In this document: in pieces, positions 1-5,372 of the stretch | How the letters are laid out: every line of letters starts with the position of its first letter | Position numbering within the stretch: the first letter of the stretch is position 1 | Program-made: the position numbers and the translations under genes | The notes under the pieces: generated by a model | What the model was told of the DNA's origin: nothing | What the model saw: only the letters and a program-made list of their open reading frames with translations | Database searches by the model: none | Assembly (NCBI GenBank): GCA_905373705.1 | Contig: CAJPUA010000060.1 | Span: forward strand, 1-6,252 | Origin: an uncultured Schwartzia sp. | GTDB taxonomy: Bacteria > Bacillota > Negativicutes > Selenomonadales > Selenomonadaceae | DNA: 6,252 nucleotides | Direction of reading: 5' to 3'

Positions 1-566
1 TCATCGCCCTTCGACGCTTCCTCGCCGATATTCAAAAGCCCGACGCGCGGCTCCTTATGACCGAAAATCAGCTCCGAATAAATCGAGCCCATCAGCGCGC
101 TCTGCAAGAGATGAAGCGGCTTAGAATCGACATTGGCGCCGGAATCGAGAAGCAGCGTCACGCCTTTCGGCGTCGGAATCGGCGTGGCAATCGCCGGACG
201 CTTAATGCCCTTAATGCGTTTTAAGATAAGCTGCGCCGCCGTCACCGCAGCGCCGGTACTGCCCGCCGAGATCACCGCGTCGCAAACGCCGTCGTGCACC
301 AGCCGCGTCGCCACAACCACCGACGAATCTTTTTTCTGCCGCACCGCGTCGGCAGGATGCTCATCCATGCCGATAATCTCACTGGCGGGATGAATGGAGA
401 TCGGGAGCTTTTCCCACCCCCGCTCCTTATCGAGGAGAGAACGAAGACGCGCTTCGTCCCCCACCAGCACGATTTCGCAATCAATCGCCCGCGCGGCGCG
501 AAGCGCGCCGAACACAATCTGTTCCGGCGCGTAATCGCCGCCCATAGCGTCTACCGCAATCTTCAT
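1..566 (-). CDS. plsX: Phosphate acyltransferase PlsX, N-terminal part (3' end outside window)
   Basis: PlsX converts acyl-ACP and phosphate to acyl-phosphate, the donor used by PlsY in the first acylation of glycerol-3-phosphate; it is a peripheral membrane enzyme of phospholipid synthesis. The first 188 codons of about 330 are present and open to the left edge. Landmarks in order are MKIAVDAMGGDYAPE at 1-15, EIVLVGDEARL at 31-41, ADAVRQKKDSS at 72-82, SAGSTGAAV at 100-108 (usually SAGNTGA), LDSGANVD at 140-147 and RVGLLNIGEEASKG at 174-187. All match PlsX. The start is the ATG at 566, with AAGGGG 6 nt upstream and the family N-terminus beginning there. It lies 178 bp beyond rpmF, separated by a terminator and served by its own promoter. 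In Firmicutes plsX usually leads into fabH or fabD, which would lie to the left of this window. Confidence 0.96.
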   Translation of the reverse strand, partial: MKIAVDAMGGDYAPEQIVFGALRAARAIDCEIVLVGDEARLRSLLDKERGWEKLPISIHPASEIIGMDEHPADAVRQKKDSSVVVATRLVHDGVCDAVISAGSTGAAVTAAQLILKRIKGIKRPAIATPIPTPKGVTLLLDSGANVDSKPLHLLQSALMGSIYSELIFGHKEPRVGLLNIGEEASKGD

Positions 567-637
567 CAAAAACCCCTTCTCGTCTCCGTCCTGCCGGGCA
601 GAGAGTCGCCGCCCGCCGCGTGAGCGCCGGGATTTTC

Positions 638-653
638 ACCGGTTTTTACCGGT
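638..653. promoter_or_regulatory. Inverted repeat ACCGGT-AAAA-ACCGGT in the plsX leader, possible operator or hairpin
   Basis: Two copies of the self-complementary hexamer ACCGGT are separated by 4 bp, so their centres lie 10 bp apart. They sit about 15-30 nt downstream of the predicted plsX transcription start. A third CCGGT overlaps the junction of the promoter spacer and the -10 (679-683). The arrangement could be a repressor site or an RNA stem with an AAAA loop. It does not resemble the FapR operator that controls plsX in Bacillus. Confidence 0.4.
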
Positions 654-673
654 CTGGCAAACCATAGTGAAAT

Positions 674-702
674 ATTATACCGGCTTTTCAGTAAAAATGC
701 AA
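674..702 (-). promoter_or_regulatory. Probable promoter of plsX
   Basis: A perfect TATAAT (674-679) is preceded at 17 bp by TTGCAT (697-702, three of six matches to TTGACA). The -35 begins only two bases after the terminator T-run, so plsX gets its own start directly behind the rpmF terminator. Predicted transcription start is A668, leaving a leader of about 100 nt. The weak -35 leaves room for regulation. Confidence 0.72.
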
Positions 703-704
703 GC

Positions 705-735
705 AAAAAGAGAGCAGGCGTAACCCGCTCTCTTT
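705..735 (-). terminator. Rho-independent terminator after rpmF
   Basis: Read on the minus strand, AAAGAGAGCGGG pairs with CCTGCTCTCTTT around the loop TTACG. This is a 12-bp stem with one G-U pair, and the T-run extends to five T's (705-709) before GC. It starts 9 nt after the rpmF stop. It should end most DUF177-rpmF transcripts before plsX. Confidence 0.85.
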
Positions 736-744
736 CGATCAATC

Positions 745-924
745 TTATTCACCCTGAGAGATAACTTCTTTGCCATCATAATAGCCACATTCCATACAGA
801 CATGGTGCGGCATTTTCGGCTCATGGCACTGCGGGCACAGAACGTAGCCCGGTACAGTCAGCTTCCACGTCGAGCGCCGCGAATCACGGCGAGCCTTCGA
901 CATCTTGCGCTTTGGCGCTGCCAT
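745..924 (-). CDS. rpmF: 50S ribosomal protein L32 (bL32), zinc-ribbon form
   Basis: A 59-residue basic protein of the large ribosomal subunit. My translation begins MAAPKRKMSKARRDSRRS, very close to the usual bL32 start (MAVPKRKTSKSRRDSRRAH). It then has two CxxC pairs, C30/C33 (CPQC) and C43/C46 (CMEC), which form the zinc ribbon of the so-called C+ type. The length is normal for the family. Translation starts at the ATG at 924 behind a strong ribosome site and ends at TAA. The gene sits between DUF177 and plsX, the classic arrangement, but here an intrinsic terminator lies 9 nt after its stop. DUF177-rpmF is thus mainly a two-gene unit. C+ L32 genes are in some bacteria paralogous to zinc-independent copies; nothing in the window shows a second copy. 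Confidence 0.97.
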   Translation of the reverse strand: MAAPKRKMSKARRDSRRSTWKLTVPGYVLCPQCHEPKMPHHVCMECGYYDGKEVISQGE

Positions 925-933
925 TGGGGTACA

Positions 934-940
934 CCTCCTT
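934..940 (-). promoter_or_regulatory. Strong ribosome binding site of rpmF
   Basis: AAGGAGG, full complement to the 16S anti-Shine-Dalgarno core, lies 9 nt before the rpmF ATG at 924 in the gap after the DUF177 gene. It fixes the start of this short gene and is much stronger than the site of DUF177, consistent with higher output of the ribosomal protein. Confidence 0.85.
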
Positions 941-954
941 AAAAATCCACCTGT

Positions 955-1473
955 CTATCCATCTTCTGTCGTCAATAGCTTTTGTAAATCCGCCAGACGC
1001 GGATCTATGCTCCGTCGATCGCAGCCGCAATCGCCCTGATTGAGATCCGCTCCGCAACGAGAACAAAGCCCCCGGCAATCCGCCCGGCACAAATTCCGCA
1101 GTGGCTGCGCGGTAAGGATCGTATCCCGCACCAAAGGCGCGACATCCACGGCATCTTCCCCAACACCGAGCATGCCGTCTATTGGCGTTTCGCCGTCACT
1201 TGCCCGCGCGAGATCTTCCGAAAAAGAATATTCCTGCGGGGACGAAAACTGCCCCAGGCAGCGATCACAGACAAAGGAACGCAAAACGCGAACCGTGCCT
1301 TCGACTCTTAATGTTTGCCCCGTATTCATAAGGGCGCCGGAAACGAAAATCTCGCCTTCGAGCGTCGCGTTTTCCGGCATCGCATCCAGCGCCTCAGCTG
1401 TCGTCTGAAAGCGGAACTCCTCGCGTCCTCCAAGGACGTTCACGGCTCCGCCGAGCTTTACGAACATTCCCAT
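955..1473 (-). CDS. DUF177 domain protein (YceD family)
   Basis: A 172-residue soluble protein of the DUF177/YceD family, nearly always encoded just before rpmF. In some bacteria and in plants members are linked to 23S rRNA accumulation, but the biochemical role is not settled. The fold is visible as a beta-rich N-terminal half (EGEIFVSGALMNTGQTLRVEG region, 39-59) followed by VCDRCL at 68-73. A cysteine cluster follows at 129, 133, 137 and 140 (C-x3-C-x3-C-x2-CG), with two more at 149 and 151, typical of the metal-binding form of the family. The family tail DPRLADLQKLL lies at 157-167. I take the ATG at 1473: GAGG lies 10 nt upstream, against 16 nt for the second ATG at 1467. The predicted transcription start falls on or inside this GAGG. 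rpmF follows after 30 bp. Confidence 0.93.
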   Translation of the reverse strand: MGMFVKLGGAVNVLGGREEFRFQTTAEALDAMPENATLEGEIFVSGALMNTGQTLRVEGTVRVLRSFVCDRCLGQFSSPQEYSFSEDLARASDGETPIDGMLGVGEDAVDVAPLVRDTILTAQPLRNLCRADCRGLCSRCGADLNQGDCGCDRRSIDPRLADLQKLLTTEDG

Positions 1474-1492
1474 TGCGCACCAACCTCAATCT

Positions 1493-1521
1493 ATTATAGC
1501 GACCGCTCCCAGCCTTGTCAA
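1493..1521 (-). promoter_or_regulatory. Consensus sigma-70/sigma-A promoter for DUF177-rpmF
   Basis: The minus strand has TTGACA (1516-1521) and TATAAT (1493-1498) separated by exactly 17 bp, so all 12 positions match consensus. It lies in the 92-bp gap between yitT and the DUF177 gene. The predicted start of transcription is near 1486-1487, only about 13 nt before the ATG at 1473, giving a very short leader. Strong constitutive expression would suit a ribosomal protein operon. Confidence 0.88.
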
Positions 1522-1565
1522 GAAACTTTGCCCGCCTGCGTGCTCCGGGTTTTTTCCCTGTGGAT

Positions 1566-2483
1566 CTAGTGGATAGGCTTTTTCCGTAAACGTCCGCCCA
1601 CAATGTCGTGAATCTGATGGATCGTCACGAACGCCTCCGGATCTTCCTCCAAAACGACCTCTTTCAGCTTTCCCATTTCCAGACGGGTAACGACCGAATA
1701 CAATATCTCGCGATCCTCACCCGTGTAGCCGCCCGCTCCGTGCAGAATCGTCACGCCTCGTCCCAGCCGGTGCAGGAGCGCCGCCGCCACTTCTTCGTTA
1801 TGATTGGTAACGATCATAACCGCGTAAGACTCGTCCAGGCCTTTAAGCACAACGTCGATCATCTTGGAAATGACGAAATACGCAACCAGCGAATACATGG
1901 CCTTATCCCAGCCGAAAAGGAAACCCGCCGCGGAAAGGATAAAAAGATTGATGAACATGACGACTTCGCCGACGGAAAATACCGTTTTGCGGTCTAAAAT
2001 GATGGCGACAATCTCCGTACCGTCAAGAGATCCTCCCGCCCGCATGATCAGCCCTACCCCGATCCCGTCGATAATACCGCCGAAAATGGCCGCCAGGAAA
2101 TAATCCTGTGTAATCTGTTGCACGGGATTAAAGATCTCCGACCACAGCGATAAACAGACGATCGCCACCCCCGTGGCAATCGTAAAGCTCTTGCCAAGCT
2201 GACGGTAACCGATATAAAGGAACGGCAGGTTCAGCCCCACCATGAATACGCCCAGCGGCAATCCGGTAACCGCTGACATCATAATGGAAACGCCCACCAC
2301 GCCGCCGTCGATGATCTGGTTGGGGATGAGGAAAATTTCCAAACCGATCGACGCAATGATCGCCCCGATGACGATCGTCAGATACTTGCCGATATAGCCG
2401 CGCAGCTTGCGTCGCGGCAAAGCTTTTCGTCGCGCCGCCGATTCCGCCGCTGACGCCGTTATAAGCTCCGGCGCGTCTCCCAT
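1566..2483 (-). CDS. YitT family integral membrane protein (DUF161 + DUF2179)
   Basis: A 305-residue membrane protein of the widespread YitT family, whose substrate and role are not established. Residues 1-28 form a polar, Arg/Lys-rich cytoplasmic tail. Hydrophobic segments lie near 33-53 (ending FLIPNQIIDGG, the family's most recognisable stretch), 60-75, 78-93, 101-115, 128-147 and 172-190, with a further one near 195-212. The MRAGGSLDGTEIVAI region at 147-161 is also typical. Residues about 219-298 form the soluble DUF2179 domain: AVMIVTNHNEEVAAALLHRLGRGVT, given as positions 221-245, then GGYTGEDREILYSVV around 251-265 and IHQIHDIVGG around 288-297. The ATG at 2483 has AAGGGA 9 nt upstream. 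It follows larE by 66 bp on the same strand with no terminator between, so it may be co-transcribed with larBCE. That alone does not show a role in nickel or lactate metabolism. Confidence 0.93.
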   Translation of the reverse strand: MGDAPELITASAAESAARRKALPRRKLRGYIGKYLTIVIGAIIASIGLEIFLIPNQIIDGGVVGVSIMMSAVTGLPLGVFMVGLNLPFLYIGYRQLGKSFTIATGVAIVCLSLWSEIFNPVQQITQDYFLAAIFGGIIDGIGVGLIMRAGGSLDGTEIVAIILDRKTVFSVGEVVMFINLFILSAAGFLFGWDKAMYSLVAYFVISKMIDVVLKGLDESYAVMIVTNHNEEVAAALLHRLGRGVTILHGAGGYTGEDREILYSVVTRLEMGKLKEVVLEEDPEAFVTIHQIHDIVGGRLRKKPIH

Positions 2484-2549
2484 AGAATCTCTTCCCTTCC
2501 TGAAATATTCCGCAATCGCAGCCCCTTGCCACGCCGCCAGGAAACAACG

Positions 2550-3233
2550 TCAGGCGCGCTTTTCGCGCCGCATGCCGCCTGCCCCATGGCAGCGCACGCG
2601 AAGCTGCCCCGTTACAAAGGAGCGCGCCGCATTTTCCGCCGTCTCAACCGCCGCCAGGCGCGCCGGTGTCAAAGCCAGCCCGTACGCTACCCGGGATGCC
2701 AGGCAGGCCGCGCTGGGCTTATCCCAGACTGAGAGGTTCCATTCTTTCGCCTGTTGACGAATCCGCGCCTTGTCCCAGCCCGCCGCCAGAAACGGCGATA
2801 CGATCCGCGGCGCCAGCTCAGAAAGCGCCCGCATCCCCGGCCGATAGTCCTGCCGGTCATCCATATTGCTTCCCTCCGCCACATAGCGAAAGCCTGCCTG
2901 CTCCGCCCAGGCAGCGAGCTTAGAAAAACGCCCCTGTTTGCAGTAATAACAGCGCTCCTCATCGTTTGCCGTCAGCCGCGGATCGTCAAGATCATGCACC
3001 TCGAGCTCGACGTGGCGTATGCCGACAGCTTTCGCCAAACCGCGCGCCGCCTCACGTTCCTTCGCCGCCAACAGCTCCGATACCGCCGTTACCGCTACCG
3101 CCCGCTCATTGAGCACCAGCACCGCCGCTTTCGCCAGCGTAGCGCTGTCCACCCCGCCTGACAAAGCAATCGCCAGACTCCCGTAGCTGCGGATCCGTTC
3201 CAGAAATTCCCCCGTCGTATCCACGACCGTCAA
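2550..3233 (-). CDS. larE: ATP-dependent sacrificial sulfur transferase LarE, apparently C-terminally short
   Basis: LarE activates the carboxylates of the LarB product by adenylation and transfers sulfur, in the L. plantarum type from one of its own cysteines. The 227 residues contain the PP-loop SGGVDSA at 25-31, CYYCKQGRFSKL at 95-106, AEGSNMDDRQDYRPGMRAL at 119-137 and SAACLASR at 174-181. Cys177 in the last motif aligns with the sacrificial Cys176 of L. plantarum LarE. LRVRCHG at 211-217 matches the conserved arginine pair. The frame then ends after 10 more residues (AGGMRREKRA), whereas the family normally runs to about 260-280 with a further acidic and GF-x-YV-x-LDL-type segment. That part is missing here and is not found in another frame before yitT. 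Start: TTG at 3233, overlapping the larC stop as TTGA; a GTG at 3224 is the alternative. The Shine-Dalgarno is weak (GGAG 14 nt away), so coupling to larC is likely. Identity is firm; whether the enzyme is complete is not. Confidence 0.9.
   Translation of the reverse strand: MTVVDTTGEFLERIRSYGSLAIALSGGVDSATLAKAAVLVLNERAVAVTAVSELLAAKEREAARGLAKAVGIRHVELEVHDLDDPRLTANDEERCYYCKQGRFSKLAAWAEQAGFRYVAEGSNMDDRQDYRPGMRALSELAPRIVSPFLAAGWDKARIRQQAKEWNLSVWDKPSAACLASRVAYGLALTPARLAAVETAENAARSFVTGQLRVRCHGAGGMRREKRA
2553..2569 (-). repeat. GC-rich hairpin at the end of larE
   Basis: On the minus strand GGCGCG and CGCGCC form a perfect 6-bp stem around AAAAG, directly before the larE TGA. No T-run follows, so it is not a standard terminator. 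It could slow ribosomes, stabilise the larE transcript end or separate larE from yitT expression. It also lies in the segment where LarE departs from its family. Confidence 0.35.
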
Positions 3234-4423
3234 TCGCCCAAACGGCGCTCCAGCTCGGAGATCGCCGCCCGGCGCACCTTTTTAAGCGCTACGCCCTGCT
3301 CCTTCGCCAGCCGCCGGCAATCTTCATACTCCGCCGACAAAGCTACGATCTGTTCCTTATAGGCGCTGATTTTACAGGACACCTCGCCGTAGGGCGTCGT
3401 TACCATCGCCGTGCGGCGCACCGCTTCATAGCGGCGCTCGATCGGCGTCACCCGCAGGCCGATGCTCGTCGTTTCCTGCAGGACAATATCCGCGCAGCAT
3501 TCTCGGTATTCCTCGTCCACCAACACAGACAGCATTACCGCCGGACGGTTCTTTTTCATGAGGATTGGCGTCGTCCAGACGTCGAGCGCCCCATTCTCCA
3601 GCAGGCGCTCGAAAACATAGCCGTAGTCCTGCGGGTTCATATCGTCGATATTCGTTTCCAACAGATACCGCCGCTCTTCGCGCTGCCCTTGATACTCGCC
3701 CACGTACACGCGCAACACGTTTGGTGTATCGAGCTCCCATGTCCCCGCGCCGTAAGCGATCTTCTCCGTCTGAAACTCCGACGGCAAATTTTCCGCGTAT
3801 TCAGCCAGAGCCTGAAGTACTGCGGCCCCGGTCGGCGTCGTCAATTCCCGTTCTTCCTCATTATGATAAAAAGGAATCCCCCGTAAAAGCTCCGCCGTCG
3901 CCGGCGCCGGAACCATCATCCTGCCATGGGCACAGTTTACGTAGCCGCTCCCCGTATTGACCCGGGAAGTAAAAACTTTATCGATCTCCAGATATTCGAG
4001 CGCCAGCGCCGTGCCGACAATATCAACGATCGAATCCACCGCGCCGACCTCATGGAAATGCACTTCGTCCACCGGCCGTCCGTGAATTTTTCCCTCCGCC
4101 TCCGCGAGGCAGGTAAAAATCTCCATCGCCTTTTTCTTTACCGCGTCCGACAAAGCCGAATCTGTAAGCAGCCGTCGAATCTCCGCCATCGCTCTCGACG
4201 TGCTCTCTTTCTCTTCCGCGCCGTTCGGCGTTTCAACCTCCACATACGGCGCTTGGATCCCGTTACGGCTCACGCTCGAAACATTCAGCTTGAATTCCGA
4301 CGCGGGAAGAAGTTTTTCCAGTTCTTCTTCTAAATGCTTTTGCGGCACCCCCGCTTGAAGAAACGCCCCCAGCAACATATTGCCGCTGATCCCGGAAAAA
4401 CAGTCCAGATATATCGCTTTCAT
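3230..4423 (-). CDS. larC: Nickel-pincer cofactor cyclometallase LarC, full-length single frame
   Basis: LarC is the CTP-dependent nickel insertase (cyclometallase) that places Ni into the dithio-pincer nucleotide, the last step of NPN synthesis. The 397 residues cover both halves of the family. The N-terminal LarC1 part has DCFSGISGNM at 7-16, VHFHEVGAVDSIVDIVG at 121-137, NTGSGYVNCAHG at 156-167 and TTPTGAA at 195-201. The C-terminal LarC2 part has ETNIDDMNPQ at 256-265, MKKNRPA at 289-295, ETTSIGLR at 317-324 and EYED at 365-368. In L. plantarum these halves are joined by a programmed ribosomal frameshift; here they are one uninterrupted frame, with no evident slippery run near residues 243-256. 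The ATG at 4423 is preceded by GAGG with 7-nt spacing, located in the end of larB. The stop TGA overlaps the larE start as TTGA, so translation is probably coupled. Confidence 0.96.
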   Translation of the reverse strand: MKAIYLDCFSGISGNMLLGAFLQAGVPQKHLEEELEKLLPASEFKLNVSSVSRNGIQAPYVEVETPNGAEEKESTSRAMAEIRRLLTDSALSDAVKKKAMEIFTCLAEAEGKIHGRPVDEVHFHEVGAVDSIVDIVGTALALEYLEIDKVFTSRVNTGSGYVNCAHGRMMVPAPATAELLRGIPFYHNEEERELTTPTGAAVLQALAEYAENLPSEFQTEKIAYGAGTWELDTPNVLRVYVGEYQGQREERRYLLETNIDDMNPQDYGYVFERLLENGALDVWTTPILMKKNRPAVMLSVLVDEEYRECCADIVLQETTSIGLRVTPIERRYEAVRRTAMVTTPYGEVSCKISAYKEQIVALSAEYEDCRRLAKEQGVALKKVRRAAISELERRLGD

Positions 4424-4427
4424 TTTC

Positions 4428-5183
4428 TCACCTCATCGCGTTGATCCGACTGGCCAGAACGCCCGCGCCGAATCCGTTGTCGATATTCATGACCGCCACC
4501 CCCGCGGCGCAGGAATTGAGCATAGCGAGAAGCGCCGACAAGCCGTGAAAGCTGGCCCCATAGCCGACGCTTGTCGGCACGGCAACGACCGGTTTCGACG
4601 TCAGGCCTCCCGCCACGCTGGCTAACGCCCCTTCCATCCCCGCCACAACAATCAGCACATTTGCCGCGCGGATCTCCTTTTCGTGAGCAAACAGGCGATG
4701 AATCCCGGCAACGCCCACATCATAGCAGGTATCGACGGCATTTCCCATAAGTGCCGCCGTCAGTTCCGCTTCCTTAGCCACGGGAATATCACTCGTTCCC
4801 GCCGTCAGCACCAGGATCCGCCGCGTCGGATCGGGGTCGGGCGCGGCGCGTTTAATATAGACGATCCGCGCCGTTTCCTCGTAGGTCGCCTCGGGCACCG
4901 CCTTTCGCACGGCGGCGGCCTGCTCCGGCGATACGCGCGTCGCCATCACACTCCGCGCGCTCTCCGCTGCCAGCCGCGTCATAATCGCCGTCACCTGCTC
5001 CGCCGTCTTTCCCTCCGCGTAAATGACCTCGGGAAATCCCTGCCGCAGCTCCCGCTGGTGGTCGATATGTGCAAATCCCATATCTTCAAAAGCCAGCTTT
5101 GAAACTGTTTCCACGCCCTGTTCGAGGGTCATTTCGCCCCTCTGACAGCGTTTCAAAAGCTGACGAATTGCTTCTTTATCCAC
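4428..5183 (-). CDS. larB: Nickel-pincer cofactor biosynthesis protein LarB (pyridinium-3,5-biscarboxylic acid mononucleotide synthase)
   Basis: LarB carboxylates the pyridinium ring of nicotinic acid adenine dinucleotide and hydrolyses the phosphoanhydride, giving pyridinium-3,5-biscarboxylic acid mononucleotide, the first NPN intermediate. With the start chosen here the protein has 251 residues, close to the roughly 246 of L. plantarum LarB. Residues 41-60 carry the family signature (DH-x-R-x-LRQGFPEVI, then EGKT). Residues about 120-251 are the PurE-like (AIR carboxylase) domain, with TAGTSDIPVAKEAE at 127-140, DVGVAGIHRL at 155-164, the glycine/alanine-rich VAGMEGALASVAGGL, and PTSVGYGASFHG followed by NIDNGFGAG at the end. 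I chose the GTG at 5183 because AAAGGAAGG ends 9 nt before it and family homology begins there. A longer in-frame ATG at 5246 would add about 21 residues without family character. The gene starts 180 bp after the coiled-coil gene. Its stop lies 4 nt before larC, and the larC ribosome site is inside larB. Confidence 0.94.
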   Translation of the reverse strand: MDKEAIRQLLKRCQRGEMTLEQGVETVSKLAFEDMGFAHIDHQRELRQGFPEVIYAEGKTAEQVTAIMTRLAAESARSVMATRVSPEQAAAVRKAVPEATYEETARIVYIKRAAPDPDPTRRILVLTAGTSDIPVAKEAELTAALMGNAVDTCYDVGVAGIHRLFAHEKEIRAANVLIVVAGMEGALASVAGGLTSKPVVAVPTSVGYGASFHGLSALLAMLNSCAAGVAVMNIDNGFGAGVLASRINAMR

Positions 5184-5358
5184 CTCGACGCACCTTCCTT
5201 TAATAATACGCCACGTTTTCCCGGCCCCATTTCTCGCCACGGGCAAAAAACAAGGAGACCGATCCGCATCCCCACCGCCAAAAATCCCTGTGGCGCTGAG
5301 TCGATTAAATGGATCAAGCCCCCTGCAAATCGTCTATATAGAAGTAACGCGTACAGCT

Positions 5359-5372
5359 GAGGCTCAAGCCTC
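5359..5372. repeat. Short inverted repeat at the stop codon of the coiled-coil gene
   Basis: Perfect 6-bp arms GAGGCT and AGCCTC are separated by 2 bp and span the TGA stop of the coiled-coil gene. No T-run follows on the minus strand, so this is not an intrinsic terminator. It could be a small protein-binding site or chance. The remaining gap up to larB (5184-5358) shows no convincing promoter pair. Confidence 0.3.

Noticed and set aside
638..653. FapR operator upstream of plsX
   Set aside because: The ACCGGT repeat does not resemble the AT-rich FapR consensus; left as an unassigned candidate site.
1547..1558. GGG-TTTTTT-CCC inverted repeat after yitT as a terminator
   Set aside because: Only a 3-bp stem, with no T-run following on the minus strand.
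2128..2547. 139-codon minus-strand frame over the yitT start, considered as the missing end of LarE
   Set aside because: Its translation has no LarE C-terminal features and it overlaps the YitT coding frame, which is clearly conserved.
3926..4333. 135-codon plus-strand open frame opposite larC, and similar ones opposite larE (2754-3161) and larB (4683-5102)
   Set aside because: Arg/His/Pro-rich translations are typical of antisense frames in GC-rich coding DNA, and each lies entirely over a conserved gene.
5203..5231. TATTAT before larB as a -10 box
   Set aside because: The matching -35 position reads AATGGG, and the transcription start would fall in or after the ribosome site.
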